The translations under genes and the position numbers were made by a program. Positions 1 through 9,096 of a DNA stretch of 30,878 nucleotides are shown here, piece by piece (positions within the stretch are counted from its first letter, which is position 1; each line of letters opens with the position of its first letter). This DNA is from JBAXGE01 sp044344145. GTDB taxonomy: Bacteria; Planctomycetota; Phycisphaerae; WQYP01. The DNA lies in the NCBI GenBank assembly GCA_044344145.1, contig JBIJDM010000007.1:1-30878 (forward strand), given 5' to 3'. The notes under the pieces are model-generated. The model did no database searches and was not told where the DNA came from. It was given only the letters and a program-made list of their open reading frames with translations.

Positions 1-2465
1 AATGCGTTATATTCCAGTTCCTGATTTTCCTGCAATTTCATCCCATACTTGAGCCAGAAGCGCATGTGGCACTGGGCGAAGGTTTCGATGCCGGTAATGC
101 TTAGAGTAGGATGATTGCCCAGCGTTTCCCGCAGGCAGGTCTGCGTGACCGGATTGGAGGTTTGCTCCCGGGCTTTTTGCAGATAAGCCCAAGCCTGTGC
201 CCACGTGTCATGCGATTGAAAATAGTCGGTGATTGAACGGCAAATCGTCTGAGCCGCCGGGTCCACCCGGCCGCACAGAGGCAGGGCCGCAGCCATCAGT
301 CCGCGGTGATCCAGAATATCGGCCCACGGTGCCTGCATCGGCTTTAGCACCACGGGTTCGAGCTTCAACAATCGGCTGATCCGGTCCACATAGCGTGATC
401 GTTGCAACGCTTTACCCCCGCCGTCACTCTTGGGGTAGCTGACGATCAGCGACTCGCTACCGCGGGTTACCGCAATGTAATCGTACAGTTGCCCTTCGAG
501 AATATGTTCTTTGCCAGTGAGGGTCAGGGGCATCCGCGTCTCATCCTGATTACACCAGGCCCGTTCGTCATCGGTCAGTAAATGCTGGTTGCCCGCACGC
601 TGGGGATAATCCGCGGCGGTGGCACCCGGAAGATAGACCACCCGGAGATTGGGATGGCGTGAACGGGTCATGGAGCTGACCACCACCTGATCCCGATTCG
701 GGGGAATGATGCCCAGTGTCATGGATTCCAGCGTGTGCATCAGGACATCGGCAAATTCAGTGGCGTTCAAATTCAACCGGTCGGCCTGTTCCAAGCGTTG
801 GATGCGTTGCAGCAGCTCCATAATCTGTGTCCACGCGGCCTGATGCAACTGGGCCTCTTCGTGCCGTTGGGCGGATATGGCTTCATTGCACCAGCGGGCG
901 ATTACTGCCTGGGTCGCGCACTGCTGCATAAGTCCTAGTAACGCCAGCGTCAAGGAACCTGCCTGATGGTCCATCGCCTGCAATGTCTTGAACCAACCGG
1001 CCAAACGGGTACACAGCAATTGGCACAACGCACGGAAATTGTCGCGTTGCTGACGGATACGTTGATCCTCCAGCGTAAGCGCTTCCAAAGCTTCCAATAC
1101 GGGCACCGTCAGGCTGGTGCCATCGGGCGCCAATACAAACTCCAACTTGCGTACCGCGAAGGCCCGGCAAGCCTTGGTAAAAGTGGATATCTGGGCATCA
1201 TCAAATCCCAGCAAACCCGTTTTCATCCAGTTCAGCAGATGTTCAGCCTGCTGGCCGCTCCGTTGGTAATCCAGCGCATAACGCACAAACTCAACCAGCG
1301 GATGCTGATGGATGGGCCGGCGTTTGTCCAGGAAACTGGGAATCTGCAATTCCTTGAACACCCGTGAAATATGACTTTCATAGGCGTCAAGATCTGGCAG
1401 CACCAGACCGATGTCCCGGAAACGCAACGTGTGGTCCGCGCGAATCCGGCGCAATATGTCATGCGCCACGGCGCGGACTTCATCCAACGGCGTGGCGGCT
1501 TGCCAAATCTGTACCGAAGCGGGACCGGTCGGAACCTCGTTACCACGCGCGGCAACCGGGATGAGTTGATCTTCGAGTACGGCCAGATGTGGAGCCTTAC
1601 GATACCGGTGCGGGGGCTGTGACCGCAGCAACATCGGTTCGGAGACGGGGACTCCCAAACGGTCAAAATGTTCGGTAAGTTGCCCAAACAACCTGACAGT
1701 TTTGCGGAAGGGTCCGACATTTTGATGTGCTTCAGGCTGGTTCCAGATTTCCGGATCGGCCAGCAAGGTGATGGTGAGAGATTGGGCGTGCCGGGCCAAC
1801 TGCCCCAGGAGTTCGATTTCAAGCCGGTTCAGCGCATAGACGGCATCCACCCAGATATTGGTGGTACGGATTTTTTCCCAGCCGGCGATATTCTTAATGA
1901 CTTGCCGGGTCGCCTGGTCCGGGCTGAGATGCGTGGTGCCGGTAACATTGATCCAGGCGTGCAACAAGTGGGCCAGATCCCGGAACTTTTGCTCCGACTC
2001 ACGCTGTTCCCCCTGCCAGCTATCGGCCAGTTCGCGTAACGTGCCGGGGGTATAGCCGTTATCCAGCAACTCGCCCAGTGTGGTATCGAGCAGCTTAATA
2101 AAGCCCGGGTGGTGGGCGGTTTCTTTCAGAATAGTCAGATACTCGGTTTCATTGTGCACCAGTCGTGAGAGCAGGACCCAGCGGGTCATGTCATCCATTT
2201 CGCGATGCATACTGACGCCGGTATCCTTGGCCAGTAGTTCCACCAGCCGGCGCAGACTGAAGATGGAAACCCGAAAGAACCCTTTAACTCCGGCATGGCT
2301 CAATAGTGTGCGTTCGGTATTAAAGGTGGCTTGATTGGGGACAATCCACCACAGCGGGGCACCAAACGGGCCTTCGGTGGTATCACGCAGATGGGCGGTG
2401 ATCTCATGGGCGCAGTGGTACGTTTTACCCGTACCCGCCCGACCGATGATCCACTTGACGCCCAT
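1..2465 (-). CDS. addB: AddB-like ATP-dependent nuclease/helicase subunit, 3' end outside window
   Basis: The frame is open without a stop from an ATG at 2465 to the left edge (about 821 codons), so the C-terminus lies outside the window. Residues 8-15 form a Walker A motif (GRAGTGKT) directly after the start, as in AddB. Further on come the degenerate helicase stretches typical of AddB, such as VVYLPGATAADYP and YIAVTRGSESLIVSYP. Near the edge, ETFAQCHMRFWLKYG with Cys799 matches the first cysteine of the AddB C-terminal 4Fe-4S nuclease domain; the remaining cysteines and the nuclease core would lie beyond the edge. AddAB-type enzymes resect double-strand breaks for RecA. The start is supported by AAGGTGG six bases upstream. 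The gene begins 14 bases after deoC, so it is probably cotranscribed. An addA partner is not visible and would be expected just to the left. The family call is firm; exact AddB orthology is less so. Confidence 0.85.
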   Translation of the reverse strand, partial: MGVKWIIGRAGTGKTYHCAHEITAHLRDTTEGPFGAPLWWIVPNQATFNTERTLLSHAGVKGFFRVSIFSLRRLVELLAKDTGVSMHREMDDMTRWVLLSRLVHNETEYLTILKETAHHPGFIKLLDTTLGELLDNGYTPGTLRELADSWQGEQRESEQKFRDLAHLLHAWINVTGTTHLSPDQATRQVIKNIAGWEKIRTTNIWVDAVYALNRLEIELLGQLARHAQSLTITLLADPEIWNQPEAHQNVGPFRKTVRLFGQLTEHFDRLGVPVSEPMLLRSQPPHRYRKAPHLAVLEDQLIPVAARGNEVPTGPASVQIWQAATPLDEVRAVAHDILRRIRADHTLRFRDIGLVLPDLDAYESHISRVFKELQIPSFLDKRRPIHQHPLVEFVRYALDYQRSGQQAEHLLNWMKTGLLGFDDAQISTFTKACRAFAVRKLEFVLAPDGTSLTVPVLEALEALTLEDQRIRQQRDNFRALCQLLCTRLAGWFKTLQAMDHQAGSLTLALLGLMQQCATQAVIARWCNEAISAQRHEEAQLHQAAWTQIMELLQRIQRLEQADRLNLNATEFADVLMHTLESMTLGIIPPNRDQVVVSSMTRSRHPNLRVVYLPGATAADYPQRAGNQHLLTDDERAWCNQDETRMPLTLTGKEHILEGQLYDYIAVTRGSESLIVSYPKSDGGGKALQRSRYVDRISRLLKLEPVVLKPMQAPWADILDHRGLMAAALPLCGRVDPAAQTICRSITDYFQSHDTWAQAWAYLQKAREQTSNPVTQTCLRETLGNHPTLSITGIETFAQCHMRFWLKYGMKLQENQELEYNA

Positions 2466-2479
2466 GGCAAACCACCTTG

Positions 2480-3193
2480 TTAATAACCTGCCCCCGGGAC
2501 GAACGGGGTCTGTCCCTGCGCGGCGGTGACAATCGCCACCCCGGCGGAACACCCCAGTCGATCGGCCCCGGCCTGCAACATAGCCACCGCCGTGGCAAGA
2601 TCACGAATTCCGCCGCTGGCCTTGACCTGGAGAGGGCCAGCATACTTGCGCAGCCAGGTGACCGTCTGCACAGTGGCTCCGCCTTTAGGGTGGAAGCCCG
2701 TACTGGTTTTGACAAAATCTGCCCCCCCCTCCTGCGCCGCCCGGCAGCCCAGCGCAATCTGCGCTTCATCCAAAACTGCCGTCTCCAGAATCACTTTCAC
2801 TTTGACTTGTGACCATACCGCACGACTGGCACGGACCACTTCCATAATATCCTGCCGCACTTCGTGCAGGTCCCCACTTAGTAACGCGGGTAAATTCACC
2901 ACCATATCCACTTCCTGAGCGCCATCCTTCACGCAACTGCTGGCCTCAATGGCTTTGGTCATGGTTTTATTCACCCCCAGCGGAAACCCCACCACCGCAC
3001 AGGTTTTAACCTGCTCGGACACCGGGGAATGCTCCAGCAGATCACTGACCAGACGGACAAAATAGGGGTTGACACAGACACTGGCAAATTTATAGCGAAT
3101 GGCCTCCGCAACCACCATGCGAACATCGGCCGCCGTGGCCTCCGCCTTCAGGATGGTATGGTCAATCGTGCGGGCAATGACATTGGCTTGCAT
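2480..3193 (-). CDS. deoC: Deoxyribose-phosphate aldolase
   Basis: The product is a 237-residue cytosolic class I aldolase that reversibly cleaves 2-deoxyribose-5-phosphate to glyceraldehyde-3-phosphate and acetaldehyde in deoxynucleoside catabolism. The family motifs are all present: DHTILKAEAT at 11-20, EVDMVVN with Asp96, FVKTSTGF with the Schiff-base Lys162, and VKASGGIRD with the second active-site Lys191. Length is normal for DeoC. The ATG at 3193 has AGGAG eight bases upstream. It is followed 14 bases later by the addB-like gene and preceded by the aspS terminator, so it probably begins its own transcript in 3194-3285, although I could not identify a convincing promoter there. Confidence 0.97.
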   Translation of the reverse strand: MQANVIARTIDHTILKAEATAADVRMVVAEAIRYKFASVCVNPYFVRLVSDLLEHSPVSEQVKTCAVVGFPLGVNKTMTKAIEASSCVKDGAQEVDMVVNLPALLSGDLHEVRQDIMEVVRASRAVWSQVKVKVILETAVLDEAQIALGCRAAQEGGADFVKTSTGFHPKGGATVQTVTWLRKYAGPLQVKASGGIRDLATAVAMLQAGADRLGCSAGVAIVTAAQGQTPFVPGAGY

Positions 3194-3285
3194 TAGACGA
3201 CTCCTAAGGCGACTCCATGACGTTTTATCTTACCACAGGCGGTAGGACATGCACGAAAGTATCGGGGAATTTGCCGGTTCGCGCT

Positions 3286-3325
3286 GCAGATAAACAAAGT
3301 ACCGCACCTTTTAGGGGTGCGGTAC
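3286..3325 (-). terminator. Intrinsic terminator after aspS
   Basis: A perfect 10-bp inverted repeat (3299-3308 with 3316-3325, 7-base loop) lies 30 bases after the aspS stop. On the minus strand it is followed by TTTGTTTAT. It separates aspS from deoC. Confidence 0.85.
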
Positions 3326-3355
3326 GCGTTGGACTGTATGTTCGCCCGGACTCAG

Positions 3356-5140
3356 TTACTTGGGGGCAATTGTAACCGGCGGTGGAAGCACAGTGGCAAT
3401 ATGCAGTTCCTGCAATTGTTTGCCTTCGACCGTGCCGGGAGCTTCGGTCATATTATCGGTACCGCTCTGGGTCTTGGGGAATGCGATCACATCGCGGATA
3501 CTGCTGCGATTGAGCATCATCATGACCAGTCGGTCCAGGCCCAGGGCAATCCCACCGTGCGGCGGGGCGCCAAAACGCAACGCATCCAGCAGGAAGGCGA
3601 ACTTGCGTTGGGCATCTTCCGGGCTGATGCCCAGTAATCCAAAAATCTGGCTTTGTACATCGCGTTGGTGGATACGAATAGAACCGCCACCCAACTCAAT
3701 TCCGTTGAGCACGATGTCATAGGCCTTGGCCCGTACCTTGGTGGGATCGGTATTCAAGAATGCCACATCTTCATCCAGCGGCGCGGTGAAGGGATGGTGC
3801 TTGGCGATATAACGCTTGCTGGCATCGTCGTATTCAAAACTGGGAAAATCAACCACCCATAAGAACTTAAAGTCACCTTCGGGGATCAGTTTGAAAGTCC
3901 GCGCGATTTGCTGCCGTAATTCGCCCAGCACGCGCCAGCAGGTGGTTTCCTTGTCCGCGACAAAGAGCACGGTATCGCCGACTTGGGCGCCGTTTAAGGC
4001 CGCTAATGCTGCAGCCTGCTCGGGACTTACCACCTTGGCCAACGGGCCGGCGGCATCCGGGCCAATCTTCAGGTAAGCCAGCCCCTTGGCGCCGAACTTC
4101 TTGGCTTCCGCCGTGAAGGTATCAATAAGCTTGCGGGTTAATTCACACTTGGCGGGTACGACCACAGTCTTAACACGGCCACCCGATGTCACCACCGAGG
4201 TAAACACCCCAAAATCGGTCGCGCCCGCCCATGAGGTCACATCCGTGAGTTCCAGACCATAACGCATGTCCGGTCGGTCAATGCCGAAGCGATCCATGGC
4301 TTCCTGATACGTCATCCTCAGGAATTGGCTGGGCAGTTCCTGCCCCAGGACTTCGCGCCACAGCCGGGTAATCAGACCGGTGATCAATTCAATAATGTCT
4401 TCGCGATCCACGAAGCTCATTTCCAAATCCAACTGGGTGAATTCGGGTTGCCGATCGGCCCGCAAATCCTCATCGCGGAAACACCGGGCGATCTGAATAT
4501 ATCGGTCCATCCCCCCTACCATCAGCACTTGCTTGAAGAGCTGAGGGCTCTGGGGCAGAGCATAAAAGCTGCCCGGCTGCAGCCGCGAGGGAACGAGAAA
4601 TTCCCGGGCACCTTCAGGAGTGGACTTGTAGAGGATCGGCGTTTCGATTTCCAGAAAATTATGCTGGTCAAAATAATCCCTCATAATCTTGGTGACGCGA
4701 TGGCGGGTGACGATAGCTTCGCTCATTTCCGGCCGGCGCAAATCCAGATAGCGGTACTTCAAGCGGGTATCTTCGTTGACACTTTCCCGCTGACTGGGAG
4801 TGAAGGGCGCCTGATCGGACTTGTTGACCAGATCCGCGTCGGTGACTTCAATTTCGATTTTACCGGTGGCCAGCTTGGGGTTTTCGGCCCCGGCCGCACG
4901 GGCAATTACCTTGCCCCGGACCATGACCACATCTTCATTGCGTAGATGCCGGCCGATTTCATGCACCGCCTGATGCTCGGGCTTGAAGACAATCTGCACC
5001 AAACCAGTCAGATCGCGAATATCAATAAACGCCACCCCACCATGATCACGGTATGAGTTGACCCAGCCGGCCACGACCACTTCCTGACCAATCATTTTTT
5101 CGGTTACTTCGGCACAACGGCACGTACGCTTCATGCGCAT
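3356..5140 (-). CDS. aspS: Aspartyl-tRNA synthetase, probably non-discriminating (Asp/Asn)
   Basis: This class II synthetase charges tRNA-Asp with aspartate. The 594 residues show an N-terminal OB-fold anticodon domain (GWVNSYRDHGGVAFIDIRD, about 25-43), motif 2 (FRDEDLRADRQPEFTQLD, about 221-238), the bacterial insertion domain and motif 3 (GIALGLDRL, about 530-538). I chose the ATG at 5140 because GGAG lies seven bases upstream; a second ATG at 5134 is in frame, and a TTG further up would add residues with no family similarity. His33 in RDHGG and Gly84 before NPKLATG align with the His/Gly pair that marks AspRS enzymes able to charge tRNA-Asn as well; the E. coli discriminating enzyme has Leu and Lys there. 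It lies 97 bases after the GH113-like gene and ends in a terminator. Confidence 0.95.
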   Translation of the reverse strand: MRMKRTCRCAEVTEKMIGQEVVVAGWVNSYRDHGGVAFIDIRDLTGLVQIVFKPEHQAVHEIGRHLRNEDVVMVRGKVIARAAGAENPKLATGKIEIEVTDADLVNKSDQAPFTPSQRESVNEDTRLKYRYLDLRRPEMSEAIVTRHRVTKIMRDYFDQHNFLEIETPILYKSTPEGAREFLVPSRLQPGSFYALPQSPQLFKQVLMVGGMDRYIQIARCFRDEDLRADRQPEFTQLDLEMSFVDREDIIELITGLITRLWREVLGQELPSQFLRMTYQEAMDRFGIDRPDMRYGLELTDVTSWAGATDFGVFTSVVTSGGRVKTVVVPAKCELTRKLIDTFTAEAKKFGAKGLAYLKIGPDAAGPLAKVVSPEQAAALAALNGAQVGDTVLFVADKETTCWRVLGELRQQIARTFKLIPEGDFKFLWVVDFPSFEYDDASKRYIAKHHPFTAPLDEDVAFLNTDPTKVRAKAYDIVLNGIELGGGSIRIHQRDVQSQIFGLLGISPEDAQRKFAFLLDALRFGAPPHGGIALGLDRLVMMMLNRSSIRDVIAFPKTQSGTDNMTEAPGTVEGKQLQELHIATVLPPPVTIAPK

Positions 5141-5237
5141 GGGCAAACTCCATAAACAGGCAATCCAAGAGCGTTCTGGTAAGGTTGCCAACGGCCACTC
5201 ATGCCAGAATTAGACGATAGTTTAGCGAGACTTGGCT

Positions 5238-6320
5238 TCACTGGCCAGCCGCAGGCATGAGCTTGAGCCACTTGCTGATGATTTCCATGGCGGGCTGGCC
5301 TTTGGGACAGTAGCTGCCGGGGTCGGTCGGCTTGGCATTGGACACCCATTCCCAGATGAACGCGCCCATGAATTTTTCCGCCTTCTCTTCGCCCCAGACA
5401 TCCACAAACGACTGGAACGCATTTGCCTGCTCGCGGGGGTCAATTTTGGTCAAAGCCACATAATTCCATGGTTCCTTGACGGTATTGTCCAAATTATGCC
5501 AACCCACTTCCGTAAACATAAAGGGCTTTTTCTGCTCTTCAGCGAAGCGCAGAATATCACGCTTAATGGGTTGCCAGGTCTTGACCAACTGCGCCACGGT
5601 GGCGCCCCGGCCACTGGCAAGTTCGTTGTAATTATTCATCCCGATGTAATCCAACTGGTTCCAGAACGTGGGCACCTTATAGTGATCCCAATTCGCTGAA
5701 TAGGTCAGTTTGCCGGAGTATATTGCTTTGATTTCTTTGATGGTTTGGGTCCAACGTTGTTCATCAGCTTCAGTACTCAGGAGTTCGCTGCCCACGCACA
5801 AAATATCCGCCTCGGTTTTGGCCGCCAGATTGGCCACCACATTCATATACTGGCGATAGCTGAAGAACCACTGTTCCCAGTCGGTGGGTTGGATCACGCC
5901 TCGCCATTCTTTGGTCCCGGCTTTGTCCAGCAACACCATGGGCATAATCATGACCCGCATACCTTTTTTCTTGGCATGCTTGATGATACTCTCCATGGAT
6001 TTGACTGTGGGCAGATTCTGCCAGTTGATATACACATCGTTGCTCTTGACATCTTTCATCCGGGCGGCGACCGCAAAGTTAATCCAGTTGCACCCGAGTG
6101 CACTGAGATCATCCAGCGCGGCCTTATATTCCTCGGCTCCATTGGGATTATTCAACTGCATCGAAAATCCGCGGACCTGAGGCAGCTTGGTGGATTTCTG
6201 GGTGGCAGCCACAATTGGCCTTTCGCCGTCTGCCGCCTGGGTCTGGTCGGACACCAACATACCACCTATAAGTAGGAGAAACATGGACAGCGTAGTCCAA
6301 TATTGCATGCGTGTTTTCAT
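5238..6320 (-). CDS. Secreted GH113-like glycoside hydrolase (TIM barrel)
   Basis: The 360-residue product has a signal peptide: basic MKTRMQYW, a hydrophobic stretch at 9-23, and a likely cleavage after QTQA at about 29. The rest resembles the GH113/GH5-like clan A barrels. RGFSMQLNN begins the barrel; CVGSEL has Glu179 at the expected acid/base position after strand 4; DYIGMNNYNEL follows; and FTEVGW has Glu271 at the expected nucleophile position. The C-terminal GAFIWEWVSN fits the last strand. GH113 enzymes known so far act on beta-mannan, but I cannot assign a substrate here. The start at 6320 is set by GAGGTAA eight bases upstream; a longer GTG frame to 6395 has no such site. The gene is divergent from the DUF218 gene and may run into aspS, though cotranscription with a synthetase is probably incidental. 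Confidence 0.8.
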   Translation of the reverse strand: MKTRMQYWTTLSMFLLLIGGMLVSDQTQAADGERPIVAATQKSTKLPQVRGFSMQLNNPNGAEEYKAALDDLSALGCNWINFAVAARMKDVKSNDVYINWQNLPTVKSMESIIKHAKKKGMRVMIMPMVLLDKAGTKEWRGVIQPTDWEQWFFSYRQYMNVVANLAAKTEADILCVGSELLSTEADEQRWTQTIKEIKAIYSGKLTYSANWDHYKVPTFWNQLDYIGMNNYNELASGRGATVAQLVKTWQPIKRDILRFAEEQKKPFMFTEVGWHNLDNTVKEPWNYVALTKIDPREQANAFQSFVDVWGEEKAEKFMGAFIWEWVSNAKPTDPGSYCPKGQPAMEIISKWLKLMPAAGQ

Positions 6321-6351
6321 ACGTTGCGTTACCTCGCTAAAGTTGTGCGAC

Positions 6352-6381
6352 ATTGTAAGCGGTCTGGCGACAATTCGCCAA
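6352..6381 (-). promoter_or_regulatory. Possible promoter of the GH113-like gene
   Basis: On the minus strand TTGGCG (6376-6381) and TACAAT (6352-6357) are spaced by 18 bases and lie just upstream of the gene. The -10 is good and the -35 is weak. Confidence 0.4.
6365..6380. repeat. Inverted repeat in divergent intergenic region, operator candidate
   Basis: TGGCGA-CAAT-TCGCCA is a perfect 6-bp dyad lying between the divergent GH113-like and DUF218 genes. It overlaps the proposed -35 of the former, a position suited to a repressor. No regulator gene is adjacent. Confidence 0.4.
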
Positions 6382-6431
6382 AATATCATGACCACTTGCC
6401 GAGTCGGGCGTTAGGTGCCACAATTGAACTT

Positions 6432-7457
6432 ATGGCCAAGACCACTGAAACCAGTTATCGCCCCCTCATCTCCGCCGGGTTACGCGGAATGGCCATATTT
6501 ATGGGCTTATTTACTATTCTTAACATATTGGGCGAATGGCGCAGCCCAAATTTCGACTTAAACCTATGGTGGATCGACGTACGGCCACTACCTGCGTTGG
6601 CCGGGCAGGGAATCCTCGCCGTGGGGGGAGTGGTGCTGGTCTGGCTGGGGTTCTGGTTACCAGCAGATCTGCGAGCCCGGGCGTTCGTGGCCTCCACACT
6701 GGGCGTTCTGATTCTCCTCTGCGTTCGTAACGCATTAGAATACAATGCTTTACGTGAATCCAAAATCTTATATTACGCACTTCCAGGAGGGCTGTCGCTG
6801 GTCTGGGCACTCGCCTTGTTCGGCATCCTGCTGGTGGCTATTTTTGGCACCAAGGACGAGAAATCCATGCACACCTTCGGCCTTTGGGTGTGGCGGATTC
6901 TCGGCTTGGGTCTGAGTATCATCCTGTTTCCATTGGCCCAAATCGTGGCGCTGGGTACCACCGATTATCGACGGCCAGCAGATGTCATTGTGGTTTTGGG
7001 CGCCCGGGCTTACGCGGATGGCACGCCTTCACAGGCACTGGCGGATCGCACTAACACCGGCATCATGTTGCAGAAGCAAATTTACGCACCAACATTATTC
7101 TTTAGTGGCGGACCCGGCGACGGCCCATTGAGTGAACCACAGGTGATGCAAAGAATGGCCCGTCAGGCCGATATTCCCGATACGGCACTCCAACTTGATC
7201 CCGGTGGTATCAATACCGAAGCCACGGCGGAACATGTGTCCGCATGGCTGCAACAGCACAAGAAAACACGCGTATTAGTCGTGAGTCATTTCTGGCATCT
7301 GCCCCGGGTCCGACTGAGTCTGCAGCGGGCCGGAGTGAAGGAAGTTTACACGGTTCCCTGTGAAGAAAAACAACTTTTGGTGCAAACCCCAAACATGATT
7401 TTGCGCGAGATTGCTGCTTTGTGGGCCTATTATCTGCGACCCCTATGGCAAAATTAA
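6432..7457 (+). CDS. Membrane-anchored DUF218/YdcF-ElyC-like protein
   Basis: The 341-residue protein has about five hydrophobic segments (about 13-33, 55-76, 84-98, 112-137 and 146-172) followed by a DUF218 domain. The domain opens with ADVIVVLGARAYADGTPS, the typical VVLGxxxxxG start. It continues with RTNTGIMLQKQ, LFFSGG, an NTEATAEHV segment and VVSHFWHLPRVRLSLQRAG. DUF218 proteins such as ElyC are linked to cell-envelope or peptidoglycan-precursor metabolism, but their reaction is unsettled. The ATG at 6432 gives a conventional cytoplasmic start; its ribosome binding site is weak. Upstream TTG frames are unlikely because they run into the divergent regulatory region. The next gene's start overlaps its stop, which suggests translational coupling to the MATE exporter. 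Confidence 0.82.
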   Translation: MAKTTETSYRPLISAGLRGMAIFMGLFTILNILGEWRSPNFDLNLWWIDVRPLPALAGQGILAVGGVVLVWLGFWLPADLRARAFVASTLGVLILLCVRNALEYNALRESKILYYALPGGLSLVWALALFGILLVAIFGTKDEKSMHTFGLWVWRILGLGLSIILFPLAQIVALGTTDYRRPADVIVVLGARAYADGTPSQALADRTNTGIMLQKQIYAPTLFFSGGPGDGPLSEPQVMQRMARQADIPDTALQLDPGGINTEATAEHVSAWLQQHKKTRVLVVSHFWHLPRVRLSLQRAGVKEVYTVPCEEKQLLVQTPNMILREIAALWAYYLRPLWQN

Positions 7458-8953
7458 CCCCTCACGATTCCATCCACCCAGTCCCTGCCGTGGCGATGCA
7501 AGTTGATGCCGAAGCCGCTGGCGCGGATATGACCACCGAGGTCACCCCCCGCCCGCAGGAACTTACCAGTGCCCCCCCTACGGCCCGATCGGTGCTACGG
7601 CTGGCGTGGCCGGTGATTGTGGAGCAATTTTTACAGGCCAGCATCGGCTTGGCCAATACCTGGATTGCCGGGCATATCCCCGGGGATGAGGCCACCGTCA
7701 CGGCTGCCGCCGCAGCAGTCGGGACCATCGCTTATTTACAATGGCTGACTGGCCTGATGACCAATGCGCTCGGGGTGGGGGCTACGGCCATCGTGGCCCG
7801 TCGGGTGGGTGCAGGGCGAATTCGTTCCGCCAAACGCACGGCGGGGATCGCCATCGCTTGGGCCTTCCTGCTGGGCTTGGCGATGTCATGTGTCATGTAT
7901 GTATTCGCCGAACCTATCTGCCGGTTTATGGGCCTTAAAGACCTGCCGTTGGTCTTTGGCGTGCAGTATCTGAAAATCATCGTCTTTACCCTCTGTTTTC
8001 AGGCGGTGGCGAATATTGGCATGGCCACCATGCGCGGTGCGGGCAATACGGTCAGCCCGATGATCGTGGCAGGTATAATCACGGTGGTGAATTTTCTGGC
8101 TTCGGCCAGTCTTACCTTTGGCTGGGGACCCTTCCCGGCACTGGGCTTACGAGGCAACGCCCTGGGCGACTTGCTGGTATATCTGTGCGCTGGCGTGGCG
8201 ACGATTGTCATGTTGACCCGGCCATCGTATACCCTCGCCTTACAACGTCGGCACATTCGGTTTTCCCTGACACCACTACGCCGGATTTTGAGCATCGGAA
8301 TCCCCAGTTGGCTGGAAGGTGCTTTGTTGTGGTTGGGGCAATCACTGATTTTGATTTTTGTCATCAATCAAGGTGACCTTAACGGCATTATGATGGCTGC
8401 CCATAATTCGGTGATCCGCATCGAAGCCTTGGCCTTTCTGCCCGGCTTTGGATTCGGCATGGCTGCGTCTGCCCTGGTGGGGCAATATCTGGGTAAGAAA
8501 CGGCCTGATGCGGCCCGGCAGGCCGCATTTCTATCCCTGCGGTTGGCTTTGATTACGATGACCCTGGCCGCACTCCCCATGATCCTGTTCCCGACCCTAC
8601 TGCTGCGTCTGATGGTAACGTCGGATATTGTTGCCGAGGTAGGCTATTGGCCCATGATTCTGGCCGGGCTGGCCCAGCCGAGTTTTGCCATCGCTATTGT
8701 AATGGCCGGCAGCCTGCGCGGGGCCGGGGCCACCAAATGGCCACTTTGGTTCAGTACCGGTGGGATCTTTTTATTCCGCATCCCCCTACTGTTTCTTTGT
8801 TTGTGGTTACTGGCTATGTGGACCGGCCATCCGCTGGATCAGAAAGGCAAGATGTTATGTGTCTGGATTGCGATCTTTGCTGATTTGAATCTGCGCGGCG
8901 TGGGGCTGTGGTTGGCGTTTAGCCGCAGTGATTGGGCCAAGACAAAAGTCTGA
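7445..8953 (+). CDS. MATE-family multidrug/metabolite exporter
   Basis: This 502-residue polytopic membrane protein has about twelve hydrophobic helices in two similar halves, as in MATE (NorM/DinF-type) antiporters that exchange Na+ or H+ for organic cations. Typical stretches are LAWPVIVEQFLQASIGLANTW at the first helix (part shown), the ALGVGATAIVARRVGAG loop, FGFGMAASALVGQYLGKKRP in the second half and AGSLRGAGATKWPLW. The N-terminus carries an unusual hydrophilic leader of about 45 residues before the first helix. Starts at 7445, 7496 and 7529 are all in frame and none has a clear ribosome binding site. I prefer 7445 because it overlaps the DUF218 stop by 13 bases. The substrate cannot be read from sequence. 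Confidence 0.9.
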   Translation: MAKLTPHDSIHPVPAVAMQVDAEAAGADMTTEVTPRPQELTSAPPTARSVLRLAWPVIVEQFLQASIGLANTWIAGHIPGDEATVTAAAAAVGTIAYLQWLTGLMTNALGVGATAIVARRVGAGRIRSAKRTAGIAIAWAFLLGLAMSCVMYVFAEPICRFMGLKDLPLVFGVQYLKIIVFTLCFQAVANIGMATMRGAGNTVSPMIVAGIITVVNFLASASLTFGWGPFPALGLRGNALGDLLVYLCAGVATIVMLTRPSYTLALQRRHIRFSLTPLRRILSIGIPSWLEGALLWLGQSLILIFVINQGDLNGIMMAAHNSVIRIEALAFLPGFGFGMAASALVGQYLGKKRPDAARQAAFLSLRLALITMTLAALPMILFPTLLLRLMVTSDIVAEVGYWPMILAGLAQPSFAIAIVMAGSLRGAGATKWPLWFSTGGIFLFRIPLLFLCLWLLAMWTGHPLDQKGKMLCVWIAIFADLNLRGVGLWLAFSRSDWAKTKV

Positions 8954-8993
8954 ACGTGCAGATCTTACGCCATCTCCCACCTACCGCGTCCCC

Positions 8994-9019
8994 GGTCCAG
9001 ACCTTGTTTCATCTGGACC
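8994..9019 (+). other. Hairpin after the MATE gene
   Basis: GGTCCAGA and TCTGGACC form a perfect 8-bp stem with a 10-base loop, 40 bases after the MATE stop. No T-run follows, so it is a weak terminator or an mRNA 3' stabiliser at most. Confidence 0.4.
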
Positions 9020-9032
9020 ACATAACCCGAAA

Positions 9033-9068
9033 TGAAAAAAGGGCTCCATGGTTTAACCCATGAAGCCC
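9033..9068 (-). terminator. Intrinsic terminator after secDF
   Basis: An 11-bp stem with one mismatch (9041-9051 with 9058-9068) is followed on the minus strand by six T (9035-9040), starting 28 bases after the secDF stop. It closes the tgt-yajC-secDF unit. Confidence 0.85.
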
Positions 9069-9096
9069 CATCAGTTATTCAATCCTACCAACCGAT

